From positions 620,001-684,000 of the forward strand of contig JAPFFF010000037.1 in NCBI GenBank assembly GCA_039105265.1: a stretch of DNA of 64,000 nucleotides, given 5' to 3'. This stretch comes from Tritrichomonas musculus (lineage: Eukaryota; Parabasalia; Tritrichomonadida; Tritrichomonadidae). Positions 50,183 to 59,386 of this stretch are shown here, in pieces (the first letter of the stretch is position 1; the number at the start of each line of letters is the position of its first letter). A model generated the notes under the pieces. The model did no database searches. It saw only the letters and a list, made by a program, of their open reading frames with translations, and was not told where the DNA came from. A program made the position numbers and the translations under genes.

Positions 50183-50487
50183 CATGGTGAAAATTTTGAA
50201 TATAACTTTTAATTATAAAATTGAATCAGAAAATTGAATCGCTATTTGTTATATTTTTTAGGTCTTTGAGCAAGATTTCAAGAAACACAAGCGATTTTAA
50301 TGCAAACAGAATATTTTGAAGATCATAAATAGCAGATTTTGGCTATTCAAACCACGAATTTCATTTAGCATTAATATTTGTTCATACTTTATCAAACTGA
50401 ATCGCATTTATTTTACCACTCCTTTCTTTATGTGGTTTTCTGAAAACTAAATTATGTCGCATCACAAATTGATAAACCCATGATTTT
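50183..50487. other. Short intergenic stretch
   Basis: AT-rich DNA between the TIR element and the BRCT-SANT pseudogene. Nothing else seen. Confidence 0.4.
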
Positions 50488-51898
50488 TATGCAATAAGCT
50501 CTTTGATGTCATACTCGTTGAAGAGGATATGAGGAGAATTAGTGGCAGAATCTAACAACTTCTCTATACTTTCACCATATTTATCCATGTTGATATTATT
50601 GTTTTCATCAAACAATTAATCTTTATTTCTTGAAAATGAAATGAATAATGATTTGGTTGCTATGCAAATCGGAGAATAATACATTGTTCTAGAATTTTCT
50701 GAAATTTCATTTACTGTTACATTTTTACCTTCATTAATGAGAGTATAAATAATTAGTACAAGATCATTTTCTTGCTCTGGTATAAAAACACTGATGAAGT
50801 TTTGACTAAGTTTATATGATTCAACGGTTTCGGTTTTTTCAATGTCAAAAAGTTTATCAATTCTATTATCTTTAATTTGTTGTAAATAGCGATATCTATC
50901 GTAGCACATTTTCTCTGTTCTTTCAGGTATATAATCTGCTACTATAGTCCAATCGATTGATCCGTTTTTTAAAAAATAATAGAGGTTCGAAATCCTTCTT
51001 TCAAAACGGTTATTAAATCTTCTGTTTCTGAATCAGACCAAAACCTTGTTTTTTTAAGCATACCAATTGGAGTGTTTTTCATTTTCCACTCGTAATGTGT
51101 TGCAGTTTCTTGAGAAGCTTTTCTTAAAGATGAAATATTTCCTGATTTTTCTACAGTACGTTTTCTACCAAATTCGATCATACATAGATTTTTAAAGCTT
51201 TTGAGATTCATATTTTATAGTTCATCATATCTAAACTCCATATTTGTTTTTAAATCTGCGTAACCCCAATGAGAATGCTTTTTATATACTGTATAAGCTT
51301 CATTTAGCATTAAATGACTAACAAAATTAGATTTAGAACTGTTTGCGTTTTTTTCATGATCTTTTAGAGCTGAAATAAAGATCTTCTTATGTTTTTCTTT
51401 GTTCAATATAAACTTTTCAGGAGATACATTAATACTCGGAAATTTTAAAGTATGTATCCAACTGTAATGGACAATTTTCATGTTTTTATCATTAAAATTG
51501 GGAATTTCATTGTAGTTATCAACCAGATAATAATCAGCATTTTCGTAAACAAGTTCCCCTCCCATGGATTTAATTGAATCAATGAAATGATCGATTTTAT
51601 CCGACTGAAGATTGGTAATATTGATCGATTTGTTGTATAAAGATAAATTTCTCATATATTTGTGTTTGTATACGAATAAAAAAGGATAAATTGAACTTTT
51701 AACCATTTGTTTATAACAATTTATCGAAATTAGTTGAATATTTTGGGGGAAATCTGAATTATAAATAGGAAAGGCTTCGATAATCAAGTCTGAATTAGTT
51801 AAATCTTGTGTAATTGCTCCATTGTAAGTATTAATCGTGGTTTTCACATGATCAACATCTTTTTCTTTAACTAAAGGATTAATATAAGCGAAATGCAT
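50488..51898 (-). pseudogene. Decayed BRCT-BRCT-SANT protein gene
   Basis: The first 227 codons, from ATG at 51898, encode two BRCT-like modules: about 1-80, and about 82-165 with SIKSMGGELVYENADYYLVD and VHYSWIHTLKFPS, the BRCT GG and Trp landmarks. After a TAA at 51215-51217 the same frame continues from codon AAT to NMNLKSFKNLC and into a SANT/Myb-like module. That module begins RFWSDSETEDLITVL, and its second half (GSIDWTIVADYIPERTEKM, CYDRYRYLQQ) lies in another frame, shifted at an A/T homopolymer near 50985. A further in-frame stop (50616-50618) precedes a short tail ending at 50490. BRCT plus Myb/SANT recalls Rap1-type or DNA-repair proteins. It is most likely a nuclear protein gene broken three times; the family is my inference. 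Confidence 0.6.
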
Positions 51899-52525
51899 TA
51901 ATTTTAAAAATTAAAATTGAATTAATTTGAATATTTTACATTAAAACTAAAATTAATCGCAATTATTTTAAAGAAAATACATTTAAACCATCAAAATATT
52001 TGGAATTCCAATTTTGAATAGGAATTGAAAAAATTGAATATCATTCAATCGTGAATTTGCTTTTTTTCAATGTGTTTAGGGTATTTGTTTTAATAAAACA
52101 ATGGCAAGAAGTGGAATACAAAATTACTTCATTTATGTGGTCATAATTGCACCATGATCTGATATTTCCAATCTGTTATTCTGCTATATGACTGCCTTAT
52201 CCAGCTAACCTTAATTTAATATCTTGCCGCTCTATCTCTTTAATGGTCATTATTATTGATGATATAATTCTTTCTAATTTTTTACTGTCATCATTGTCAC
52301 AAACTCTTTGTTAGATGTTTTCTTAAATCCAACTTTATCTGGCAACTTTATACTTTGGTTTTTTTTTATAAACTCCAATAAATAATTGAATACATAAAGA
52401 ATATAACTGATTAAATTGGTTATTGTAAAAAACTTTCAGTGAATTGTTAAGTGTTAATAAGGTTTTTGGATATATGTCACGAAGTTTACCCACTGAAGTC
52501 CTATCTATTAAGACGGGACCAAGAT
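51899..52525. other. AT-rich intergenic region
   Basis: Between two minus-strand remnants. I see no coding frame or repeat of note. Confidence 0.45.
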
Positions 52526-53162
52526 CTAATATGCTATTAGTATTTCAGCTGAAATATAATCTCCTGAAACGTGAGGATCGCTAAGCCAAATAAACAATTT
52601 GTTTTCAAAATACTTTTGAATACTGTCCTTATCTTCCAATTCAAAAAATTGTAAAATTGATTCAAATTGAGAATGAAAAAACTTTGAATAAAATGAACCT
52701 CCATCGCAAGAACAATATTTTACTTGGAACTTTGAATTCGATAATTGACCTAAAATCGCTTGACTATTTTGAAAAACTGTATCATTTGCAGCTCTAGATG
52801 GAGCTTCTTCTAAATGAAGAATTATAGACTCATAATTAGACTTTAATGGAGTTAATAAATAAATAAAAAATTTTTTTATTTTCTTTTTTATTTTCGTTTT
52901 CTTGTTTCATTAAGACAGTTGTTGAAAATGCTTCTTTTGATAAAACTGCTTCAATTTTTTCTTCAGATATAAATTGAGTTTGTTCTTCAATTACCCCAAA
53001 CAATTTGATAATATCATGTAACTGTTCTTCTATAAAATTGATTTGATTTCCCAAAGTTTCTCTTAAAACAGCTTTGCATGGTAAAGGAATTCCTAATGGT
53101 ATAAAATTATAAACGTCTTTAGATTTCCCATATAAGAAATATGAAAATAATTTTTTGAGCAT
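52526..53162 (-). pseudogene. Broken gene, possibly transposase-derived
   Basis: About 210 codons of protein-like sequence on the minus strand, broken at least once. The first part starts MLKKLFSYFLYGKSKD and continues with IPLGIPLPCKAVLRETLG. The later part has CSCDGGSFYSKFFHSQ followed by FIWLSDPHVSGDY, an Asp-Gly then Ser-Asp-Pro pattern that recalls the catalytic core layout of some P- or hAT-type transposases in trichomonads. That likeness is weak and I give it only as a lead. It lies back-to-back with the Maverick-like debris to its right. Confidence 0.4.
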
Positions 53163-53267
53163 TGTATAACGTCTTTACTATAGCTAAGGGTGGCATCGAA
53201 TACTTCGTATCATTTCCCCCCTTAACATTAATTAACCCCATTTAACACATCACCGCACATCAAAAAA

Positions 53268-53335
53268 CATGTTAACACCTCAACCCATCTCCTCACGACA
53301 AAACCCATGTTAACACCTCAACCCATCACCTCACC
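53268..53335 (+). repeat. C-rich direct repeat (two copies)
   Basis: CATGTTAACACCTCAACCCATC followed by CCTCAC occurs at 53268 and again at 53306, a 38-bp period. It lies within a strongly C-rich, G-poor tract (53200-53400) unlike the rest of the window. Confidence 0.6.
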
Positions 53336-53389
53336 TCACACACAGCGTATCACATCACGTAATGCAATACAACAGCAAACACACTACTT

Positions 53390-54060
53390 TTTTCAATTAT
53401 AACCCACCCTAACTTTTTAGCGTGTCTATTTTTATCACCACACAAATGAAGGCTTACACATATTATATCGAAGAAGACAACGAAATAATCATATTGTTAT
53501 GCGATGATAATATTTTTTCTGATTGATAACGTGGTTGTTTACATGTTGGATGATGATAATGACGTTACAACAACAGTCACACCACTTAAAACAGTATTTA
53601 ATATAGTTGAAATGCATGTTGATGATACAGAACAATTCATAGACTCACTTATGAATATCGACGCTGGTTACACTTCAAAAACAGCTGAATGCATTTGCTA
53701 TGAAGAGAATGGTCATGACACAACTAAGTATCACGATGAGATGAAACGTATGATGATTGCTGTTAAAAAGCATGAGACATTTGAAGTTGACATTAACGAT
53801 GACAGTGAAAAACAATATGCATTTACACAAGTGTTAAGATATATTGGTAAGAACACACCATCTTAAGTGGCTACAGTTTATACATTTCGTGCTGCTGATG
53901 ATGGTGCATTCTTTCCATATGTTAACCTCATTCTATCAATTGACTTGACACGTTACCAGATATATCATGAGGTTGATGCCAAAAACTATACTGACAACTA
54001 CTTTGTATATGCATGTATTCAGTAACGTGTTCGCATCATGCATTTTATTCTCTGAAATCT
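53390..54060 (+). mobile_element. Second Maverick/Polinton-like fossil fragment
   Basis: A GC-richer coding-like remnant on the plus strand. It carries phrases such as VTPLKTVFNIVEMHV, YAFTQVLRYIGKN and LTRYQIYHEVDAKNY with FVYAC, which recall the N-terminal part of protein-primed DNA polymerase genes of trichomonad Mavericks. Only a few hundred bases survive and the copy is broken; the rest of the element is not in this window. No terminal repeats are seen. The assignment rests on remembered family phrasing and is tentative. A C-rich tract like the one beside the 9.4-kb fossil lies directly upstream. Confidence 0.4.
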
Positions 54061-54804
54061 GAAAATAATTCCCTGAAAATCAATCAATTTATCTCAAATC
54101 TTCATCATTTTGTAAGAAAAAGTTTCCATTTAAAACAAAAAATTAATTTAATTTGGCCTATTATAGCATTTATAAACTCTCATTCTACAATTCCAATATT
54201 GCCCAAACTTGCAGATTAAATAATATAATGATATAAAATACTTCTTCAATTCAATTATAATCATTTCAATCATATGTTTTTAAGATATTGATGAAAAAGT
54301 TTTTATTTCCCCCCCTCAATATCTAGGCAATCTTTGCATTTGCAAAAATCATAATTTTAAAGATTCCATGTTATTCTAATGCTTTTTTATTATAATATAA
54401 TTTCAGATGAATAAATAAACGTATATTTTTTTTATTAAAGATATACATTAAAAAAGATAGGTGATGAACATATTCTTAATTTAAAATTCTATTTTCACTT
54501 TTTGAAAAATTATTTTCACTTTTTAAAATAACAATAAAAAACACAAATATCTATGGATTAAAAACTAATATTATAAAAATACGGTTGGTAAAAAGATTTA
54601 TATATTAATAAAGAATAAATGCACAAAATATATTATATCATACTTAATTCTAGAGTTCAATTTACCCTAATATACAGAGTTTGGATACCTTTTTTCTGAA
54701 AAAGTTAATCGTTTATTTAACTTCATTGACAATTCGCTGAATTATTAAGAACAAATAAATAAAAAAGAAAAAGAAAATAAAAAAATTATTTTGTTTGAAT
54801 TTAA
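54061..54804. other. AT-rich intergenic region ending in array-type spacer
   Basis: The last 90 bp or so (from about 54712) resemble the downstream spacers of the 34-39 kb array (GTTTATTTAACTTC and AAATAAATAAAAAAGAAAAAG blocks), so the duplicated unit here includes 3' flanking DNA. Confidence 0.55.
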
Positions 54805-55206
54805 TTAAAAAAGAAATTGATCAAAATTCTGATCATCATAATCATAGTTTGAATTAAACTGGAAAGAATCGATATTAAATTCAGAATCAGATATCATATC
54901 TATGTTATCTTGATCATTTCTGGTATCATTTTGATCATCGAAACTAATATCATTGTTGGTGGTGTTAATGATACTAGAATTATCATCATTGTTGTTGTTG
55001 TTGCTGCTGTCGTCGTTGCTGACTTTAGATGACTTTTGATCATTTTGGCTTAAATAAGGTGAATAGTATGGACCCATATTTCTACGTTTCATCCTTGGGA
55101 GTTTTAGTTCAATACGTTTTTTGTCATTCAAAAAATAATAAAAAGTTTGATTTGTATCTTCATAATGAACGACGATTGCTTCATGCTTTTTATTTGTAGA
55201 ATGCAT
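54805..55206 (-). CDS. Asp/Asn-repeat protein, dispersed copy with a different head
   Basis: The 133-residue product keeps the family segment KRRNMGP, the SxYLSxNDQKSSKVSND block, one repeat unit (INTT type) and the acidic tail ending DQNFDQFLF. The first 40 residues (MHSTNKKHEAIVVHYEDTNQ then YYFLNDKKRIELKLPRM) differ from the MYNKHKRWGC head of the array genes. The Asp block here is short and contains two Ser. So this is an older, diverged family member 15 kb away, or a chimera with a swapped 5' end. The frame is intact. The function is unknown. Confidence 0.7.
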   Translation of the reverse strand: MHSTNKKHEAIVVHYEDTNQTFYYFLNDKKRIELKLPRMKRRNMGPYYSPYLSQNDQKSSKVSNDDSSNNNNNDDNSSIINTTNNDISFDDQNDTRNDQDNIDMISDSEFNIDSFQFNSNYDYDDQNFDQFLF

Positions 55207-55930
55207 AAATTAATATGAAATACTCATAATTCATATCATTATGTATTGAAAATATTCTTGATGCACCACATAAACTTTTTGAATATAAAATTTTATAGAC
55301 TTGCTATTTTCCGATTCTTGAGAATGATAATTGATTTAATTTTTGATATAGATAAATAAATATGATTAAGGAAACATATAGAAAGAAAAAAAGGAGATAT
55401 TATTAAGAAGTTATGTCATATACCTTATCGACAAATCTAGGTGCAATTGTATAAGTAGACTCATCATTAGGGTTCTTTAATTTGTTAGTTGTTAGAAAAG
55501 TTAAAAGATGAGTAGAATCAGAACTTTTTTGTACTAAACCAGAATATATTGTTCTAAATAAAGTGTATTTTTTGTTGAAAATAATCACTAATTAATTTTG
55601 GAGCCTCAGCTCAGCAAAAATATTGGACGAATTGCGGCATAGCTCCCATTATGCGTTGATTCTGCAAACCGTAACGTAGCGAGGATTCTTAATTTTATCA
55701 ATTATCTTAATTATCATTCTAGTTTTCTAAAATTTATACAAATATACTAAATAATTATTTTTTTTGTGGCTTTTATTCATCATTTTTCTTATATGTTTTT
55801 TCTTATTAATTTCTCTTTATTATCTTTCTCTATGATTACTTAATAAAAATAATCAGTCGCTTTTTTGAATGTAATTTTTTTTTAGCCCAAAAAAATGTAT
55901 ATATGAAACTTAACAATTATTTATAAAATG
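55207..55930. other. Intergenic region with a GC-rich island
   Basis: A stretch at about 55600-55692 (GGAGCCTCAGCTCAGC, ATTGCGGCATAGCTCCC and ACCGTAACGTAGCGAGG) is much richer in GC than its surroundings and has no open frame. It may be an element end or an unrecognised RNA. A 61-codon minus frame at 55403-55588 looks protein-like at its end (TYTIAPRFVDKV) but is unassigned. Confidence 0.4.
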
Positions 55931-58018
55931 TTACATATTAGCTCTAATTGCATTTACAAGTCCAGTCTTTCCAATTTTTTGGGTTAGAACACGAATATCA
56001 TCTTCATTTACTATAATTCCCATATCTGCAAAACCGTTTACAATATCAACAACATCTGGAGCTCTGTATATCATATCTTCCCATTTATTTCCTTTTACAT
56101 TATGTGCTATTTTTAAAATAGCTTCCTCATCATTTGTCAATTCTTGTTGCCCTGATTTCTCCTCTTCAGCGAATCTCGTTCCATCAGAGAGCATTCTCGA
56201 AAAAGTGCTAAGAGACAAAGGCCCACCGTATTTTGAGATAATTTTATTTGCATCTTCAATAGTAATTAATATTTTGGAGTCACGTGCCAATCCATTTCTT
56301 AAGTCCTCTGCTTCGATTCCACTATGGATTCCTCGCCATTTGAGATAGCAAGATTTACCATTGGGGTAATTCTGATAAACATGTTCCGAAATCAAACTTA
56401 CAAGTTTCTTTAATGAAATACCTGACACTCTTTCAGTACCTTTAAATGCTTCATCCATTTCTTGATCGTGTGCCGGCGTTGAAGATCTTGATGATTTAGA
56501 TGCGCTACTAACATTTCTTGCACCAAAAATCATCGGATCAAGGTTACGCCTTCCTCCACTAGGTGGATTCCTATTTGGTGAATCTGGCGAATTAGATGAA
56601 GGAATTCGAGAAAATAATTCAGGCTCCTGGCTTTTCTTTGAACTGCTTCGTGATGATCCATTTTTACTAAATCTCTTATCTTTAAAATCATCATCATCGT
56701 CATCTCTATCATTTCTATTGTTATAATCATCATCATCATCATCATAAGCTGGCATATTTCTCTTGATTTGTGGCTGTCTTCGGGAATATTGGGACTCATT
56801 TCCATCATCATCTTCTTCATTTGCATATTGAGGTCTTCTCTTGTTTGCGAAATAATTATCTTCATCATCATCAGCGCTATCATATGTTCCTTGATTGAGA
56901 ATTTCATCATCAATACCACTTTTATTAACCTTTTTTGGAGAATATTTGTTGCTTTTTGGCATACTTTTTTGGCTTGGATGCGAAGATCCTTTTCCTGATT
57001 TATATGAAGTATAATCAACATCAACATCAACATCATCATCATAATTAACACTTCCTTTACCACGACTATATTTTGAATTGCTAGCAACGCTGCCTTCGTT
57101 TTCCTCATCATCATAATTTACACTTCCCCTACCACGACTATATTTTGAACTGCTTGCAACACTTCCTTCAATTTCCTCATCATCATAATTAACACTTCCT
57201 CTACCACGACTATATTTTGAACTGCTGACAACGCTACCTTCGTTATCATCATCGTCATAATTCATGTTTTCTTTACCGCGACCATATTTTGAACTACTTG
57301 CAACACTTCCTTCGTTATCTTCATAATTGTCAATATCCTCATCAACATCATCTGGATATTGTCTATACTTGTAATTTCCTTTTACATTTGATGATCCGTT
57401 ATACAGGTTTTCTCCATATCCATCATCATTATTTGCATCATCGAAATCATCGTCAATATCTTCAGGTTCATTATATTTGGAACCAACCTTTGGATTTTTT
57501 GTTACATTAGAAGGCTTCTTTGGATTCATATATTTTGAGTCAATCTTAACATGAGGTTTTGAATTTGATGCCGTAGAAGGACGAGATGATACTCTTTCCT
57601 TTTTAGTTGGTTGATCATCATTATTTCTGCCAAGCCTTGGGCGCGCAACCGAATAAGCTGTACCACCTCGTTGATTATAATCGTCAGATTCTTGTTCATA
57701 TTCTGGACTTAGATTGACCGAGCTTCGTTTCTTTGTTCTTGCTGATGATGGAAGAGAAGACGGTGAAGCTTGCATAATTTTAACAAAATCGTCGTAATTC
57801 ATTGAATTTGTTTTGATTCCAACATATTTCCAGAGGGAAGAAACTTCACGATTTGTAACTGTAATACCATACGAATTTAAACGTCTTGCAAATTGAACAG
57901 TTGAAATCGATGGTAATGATGTAAAGGCTGCCCAGATTGCTTTATTTGTCACGCCGTTTTTCCTCATTCTTTTTTGAAAATCAGTAAGAATAGTTTGAAT
58001 TCTTTGCGTATCTGCCAT
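55931..58018 (-). CDS. EF-hand-like protein with long charged repeat region (695 aa)
   Basis: Residues about 1-85 form an EF-hand-pair-like domain (ILTDFQKRMRKNGVTNKAIW, FARRLNSYGITVTNREVSS and NYDDFVKIM). Residues about 535-695 form another helical region of the same style, with LITIEDANKIISKYGGPLS and a final helix pair. The Asp-rich calcium loops are degenerate, so calcium binding is doubtful. The middle (about 90-535) is disordered, Asp/Ser/Lys-rich, with four 24-residue repeats around NYDDDDNEGSVVSSSKYSRG, encoded by 72-bp units. Proteins of this plan (CAPS/EF-hand plus disordered linker) are often cytoskeletal or flagellar, which is only an inference here. No signal peptide or membrane helix. 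The ATG at 58018 begins the domain directly. Confidence 0.8.
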   Translation of the reverse strand: MADTQRIQTILTDFQKRMRKNGVTNKAIWAAFTSLPSISTVQFARRLNSYGITVTNREVSSLWKYVGIKTNSMNYDDFVKIMQASPSSLPSSARTKKRSSVNLSPEYEQESDDYNQRGGTAYSVARPRLGRNNDDQPTKKERVSSRPSTASNSKPHVKIDSKYMNPKKPSNVTKNPKVGSKYNEPEDIDDDFDDANNDDGYGENLYNGSSNVKGNYKYRQYPDDVDEDIDNYEDNEGSVASSSKYGRGKENMNYDDDDNEGSVVSSSKYSRGRGSVNYDDEEIEGSVASSSKYSRGRGSVNYDDEENEGSVASNSKYSRGKGSVNYDDDVDVDVDYTSYKSGKGSSHPSQKSMPKSNKYSPKKVNKSGIDDEILNQGTYDSADDDEDNYFANKRRPQYANEEDDDGNESQYSRRQPQIKRNMPAYDDDDDDYNNRNDRDDDDDDFKDKRFSKNGSSRSSSKKSQEPELFSRIPSSNSPDSPNRNPPSGGRRNLDPMIFGARNVSSASKSSRSSTPAHDQEMDEAFKGTERVSGISLKKLVSLISEHVYQNYPNGKSCYLKWRGIHSGIEAEDLRNGLARDSKILITIEDANKIISKYGGPLSLSTFSRMLSDGTRFAEEEKSGQQELTNDEEAILKIAHNVKGNKWEDMIYRAPDVVDIVNGFADMGIIVNEDDIRVLTQKIGKTGLVNAIRANM
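57050..57335. repeat. Four 72-bp coding repeats
   Basis: The marker CCACGAC/CCGCGAC recurs at 57060, 57132, 57204 and 57276, exactly 72 bp apart. It encodes 24-residue units in the EF-hand-like protein. Confidence 0.8.
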
Positions 58019-58294
58019 TCAGATTTTGAGATTAATTAATATTTTAAATTAAGTTTAAAAATTATAATTTCACACAATTGTGGTTACATTAAAAAATTCG
58101 TTTTATAATCATGATCGTTTTTCATTTAAATAATGTATTAATAAACTTTTTCAATTTTAAAATTAAATAACGAACAAATTTTTTTAATGACTAATATCTT
58201 GTTTGAAAACATCGTAGAATGTATTTTGACAAATGATTTGAAATACAAATACATTAGGGCAACATAATATTTTTTATAAAAACATTTTCGACAT

Positions 58295-59278
58295 CTATTC
58301 ATATTCATCTAACATTTTCTGAATGCGACTGCGGTTTTCATTTTCAACAAATAAAAGTGAGGCCTGAAGGGCAACCTTTAAGGCATCATTTTCAATTTGA
58401 GCTTCTAAAAATGAAATTAACTCGTTTGTGTTAATCTCATGTAAAAGCTTCCAGACATCAAGAGGAGTGTTTGTAATATATTTATTTTCTTTTTGTGCAG
58501 ATAATAATGCATAATAAATTGAAAGCCTAACTTCATTCATTATTCCTTGAAATAGAGCAATGACAGGCTTAACTTGATCCTGAATTTCATCCTCTTCTTC
58601 ATTCATATTTTTGGCAACATCATTATTGTCTAGTGCTTTTTTGTACCTTGATAATATTGATTTCCATAATATCCAAAAAGATTCTTCATGTTCTTTAATA
58701 GGAGGGTTTTGATAAACATTCCTATAATCCCAAATCAAACTTCGGGTAAAAATCGGCATCATTCCATTTGATTCCAGGGCTTTAAAATCGCACATGCTCT
58801 CAATTTTTTCACCAAATTTGGTAAAAAACTTACACATGAAACGCCAAAGTGGTTGCTTTGGAGGTGAATAGTTTGCTAAATTAACTATCGTTACCATAAT
58901 TAGATCATCAAAAACAGAATCGATGTCTGCTCTATCATAAAATTTGTTCAAAAATTCAACCGATTTCTCAAAAGTAGCATCATCATTCAAAAATAATACA
59001 AAAATTGAATCATATAAGCCAGGTTGCATAAAATGGTTAATTGACGATATTGGTGCAAGTTCTGAAAGTAATGAAATAATTAAAACATTAATATCACCAA
59101 AATAACATTCTGATATTGCAGTTCCTATGCGATGAAATAAAATAGAAATTGCTGTATCTTTTGAAGGTATCGTATTGGCATCATTATGCTGCAAATAATC
59201 TAAAGCTTCTCGCAATCCATCATCTGGCGCTGCTGGATGTATTCCATCTTTCAAAAATTTATTCCAAAAAGTGTTCAT
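58295..59278 (-). CDS. Helical protein, unknown function (327 aa)
   Basis: The protein is alpha-helical throughout, with hydrophobic heptad-like spacing and no membrane segment, signal peptide or enzyme motif. It opens MNTFWNKFLKDGIHPAAPDD and ends with a charged RSRIQKMLDEYE helix. It may be an ARM/HEAT-type solenoid like many trichomonad hypothetical proteins, but no repeat is clear enough to prove this. Its ATG lies 108 bp from the ATG of the divergent LRR gene, so the two share a promoter region. The start is the first ATG in frame and close to the AT-rich divergent spacer. Coding is supported by length and composition. Confidence 0.78.
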   Translation of the reverse strand: MNTFWNKFLKDGIHPAAPDDGLREALDYLQHNDANTIPSKDTAISILFHRIGTAISECYFGDINVLIISLLSELAPISSINHFMQPGLYDSIFVLFLNDDATFEKSVEFLNKFYDRADIDSVFDDLIMVTIVNLANYSPPKQPLWRFMCKFFTKFGEKIESMCDFKALESNGMMPIFTRSLIWDYRNVYQNPPIKEHEESFWILWKSILSRYKKALDNNDVAKNMNEEEDEIQDQVKPVIALFQGIMNEVRLSIYYALLSAQKENKYITNTPLDVWKLLHEINTNELISFLEAQIENDALKVALQASLLFVENENRSRIQKMLDEYE

Positions 59279-59386
59279 TCTTAATTATTTAAAAAAACAC
59301 AAAATTGAGTCTAATTTTTAATAACAATTTTCGATTAAAATTTTTCAGAATATAAATGGCTAAGTTATCTTTAATTATCAAAATCA
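59279..59386. promoter_or_regulatory. Shared divergent promoter region
   Basis: The 108-bp AT-rich gap separates two head-to-head genes, so both promoters must lie in it. No exact TCAYWW site is obvious; TTATCAAAATCAATG at the right edge holds near-matches. Confidence 0.4.

Noticed and set aside
51215-51217. Programmed readthrough of the TAA between the BRCT and SANT parts
   Set aside because: A frameshift and another in-frame stop follow downstream, so decay explains the locus better than recoding.
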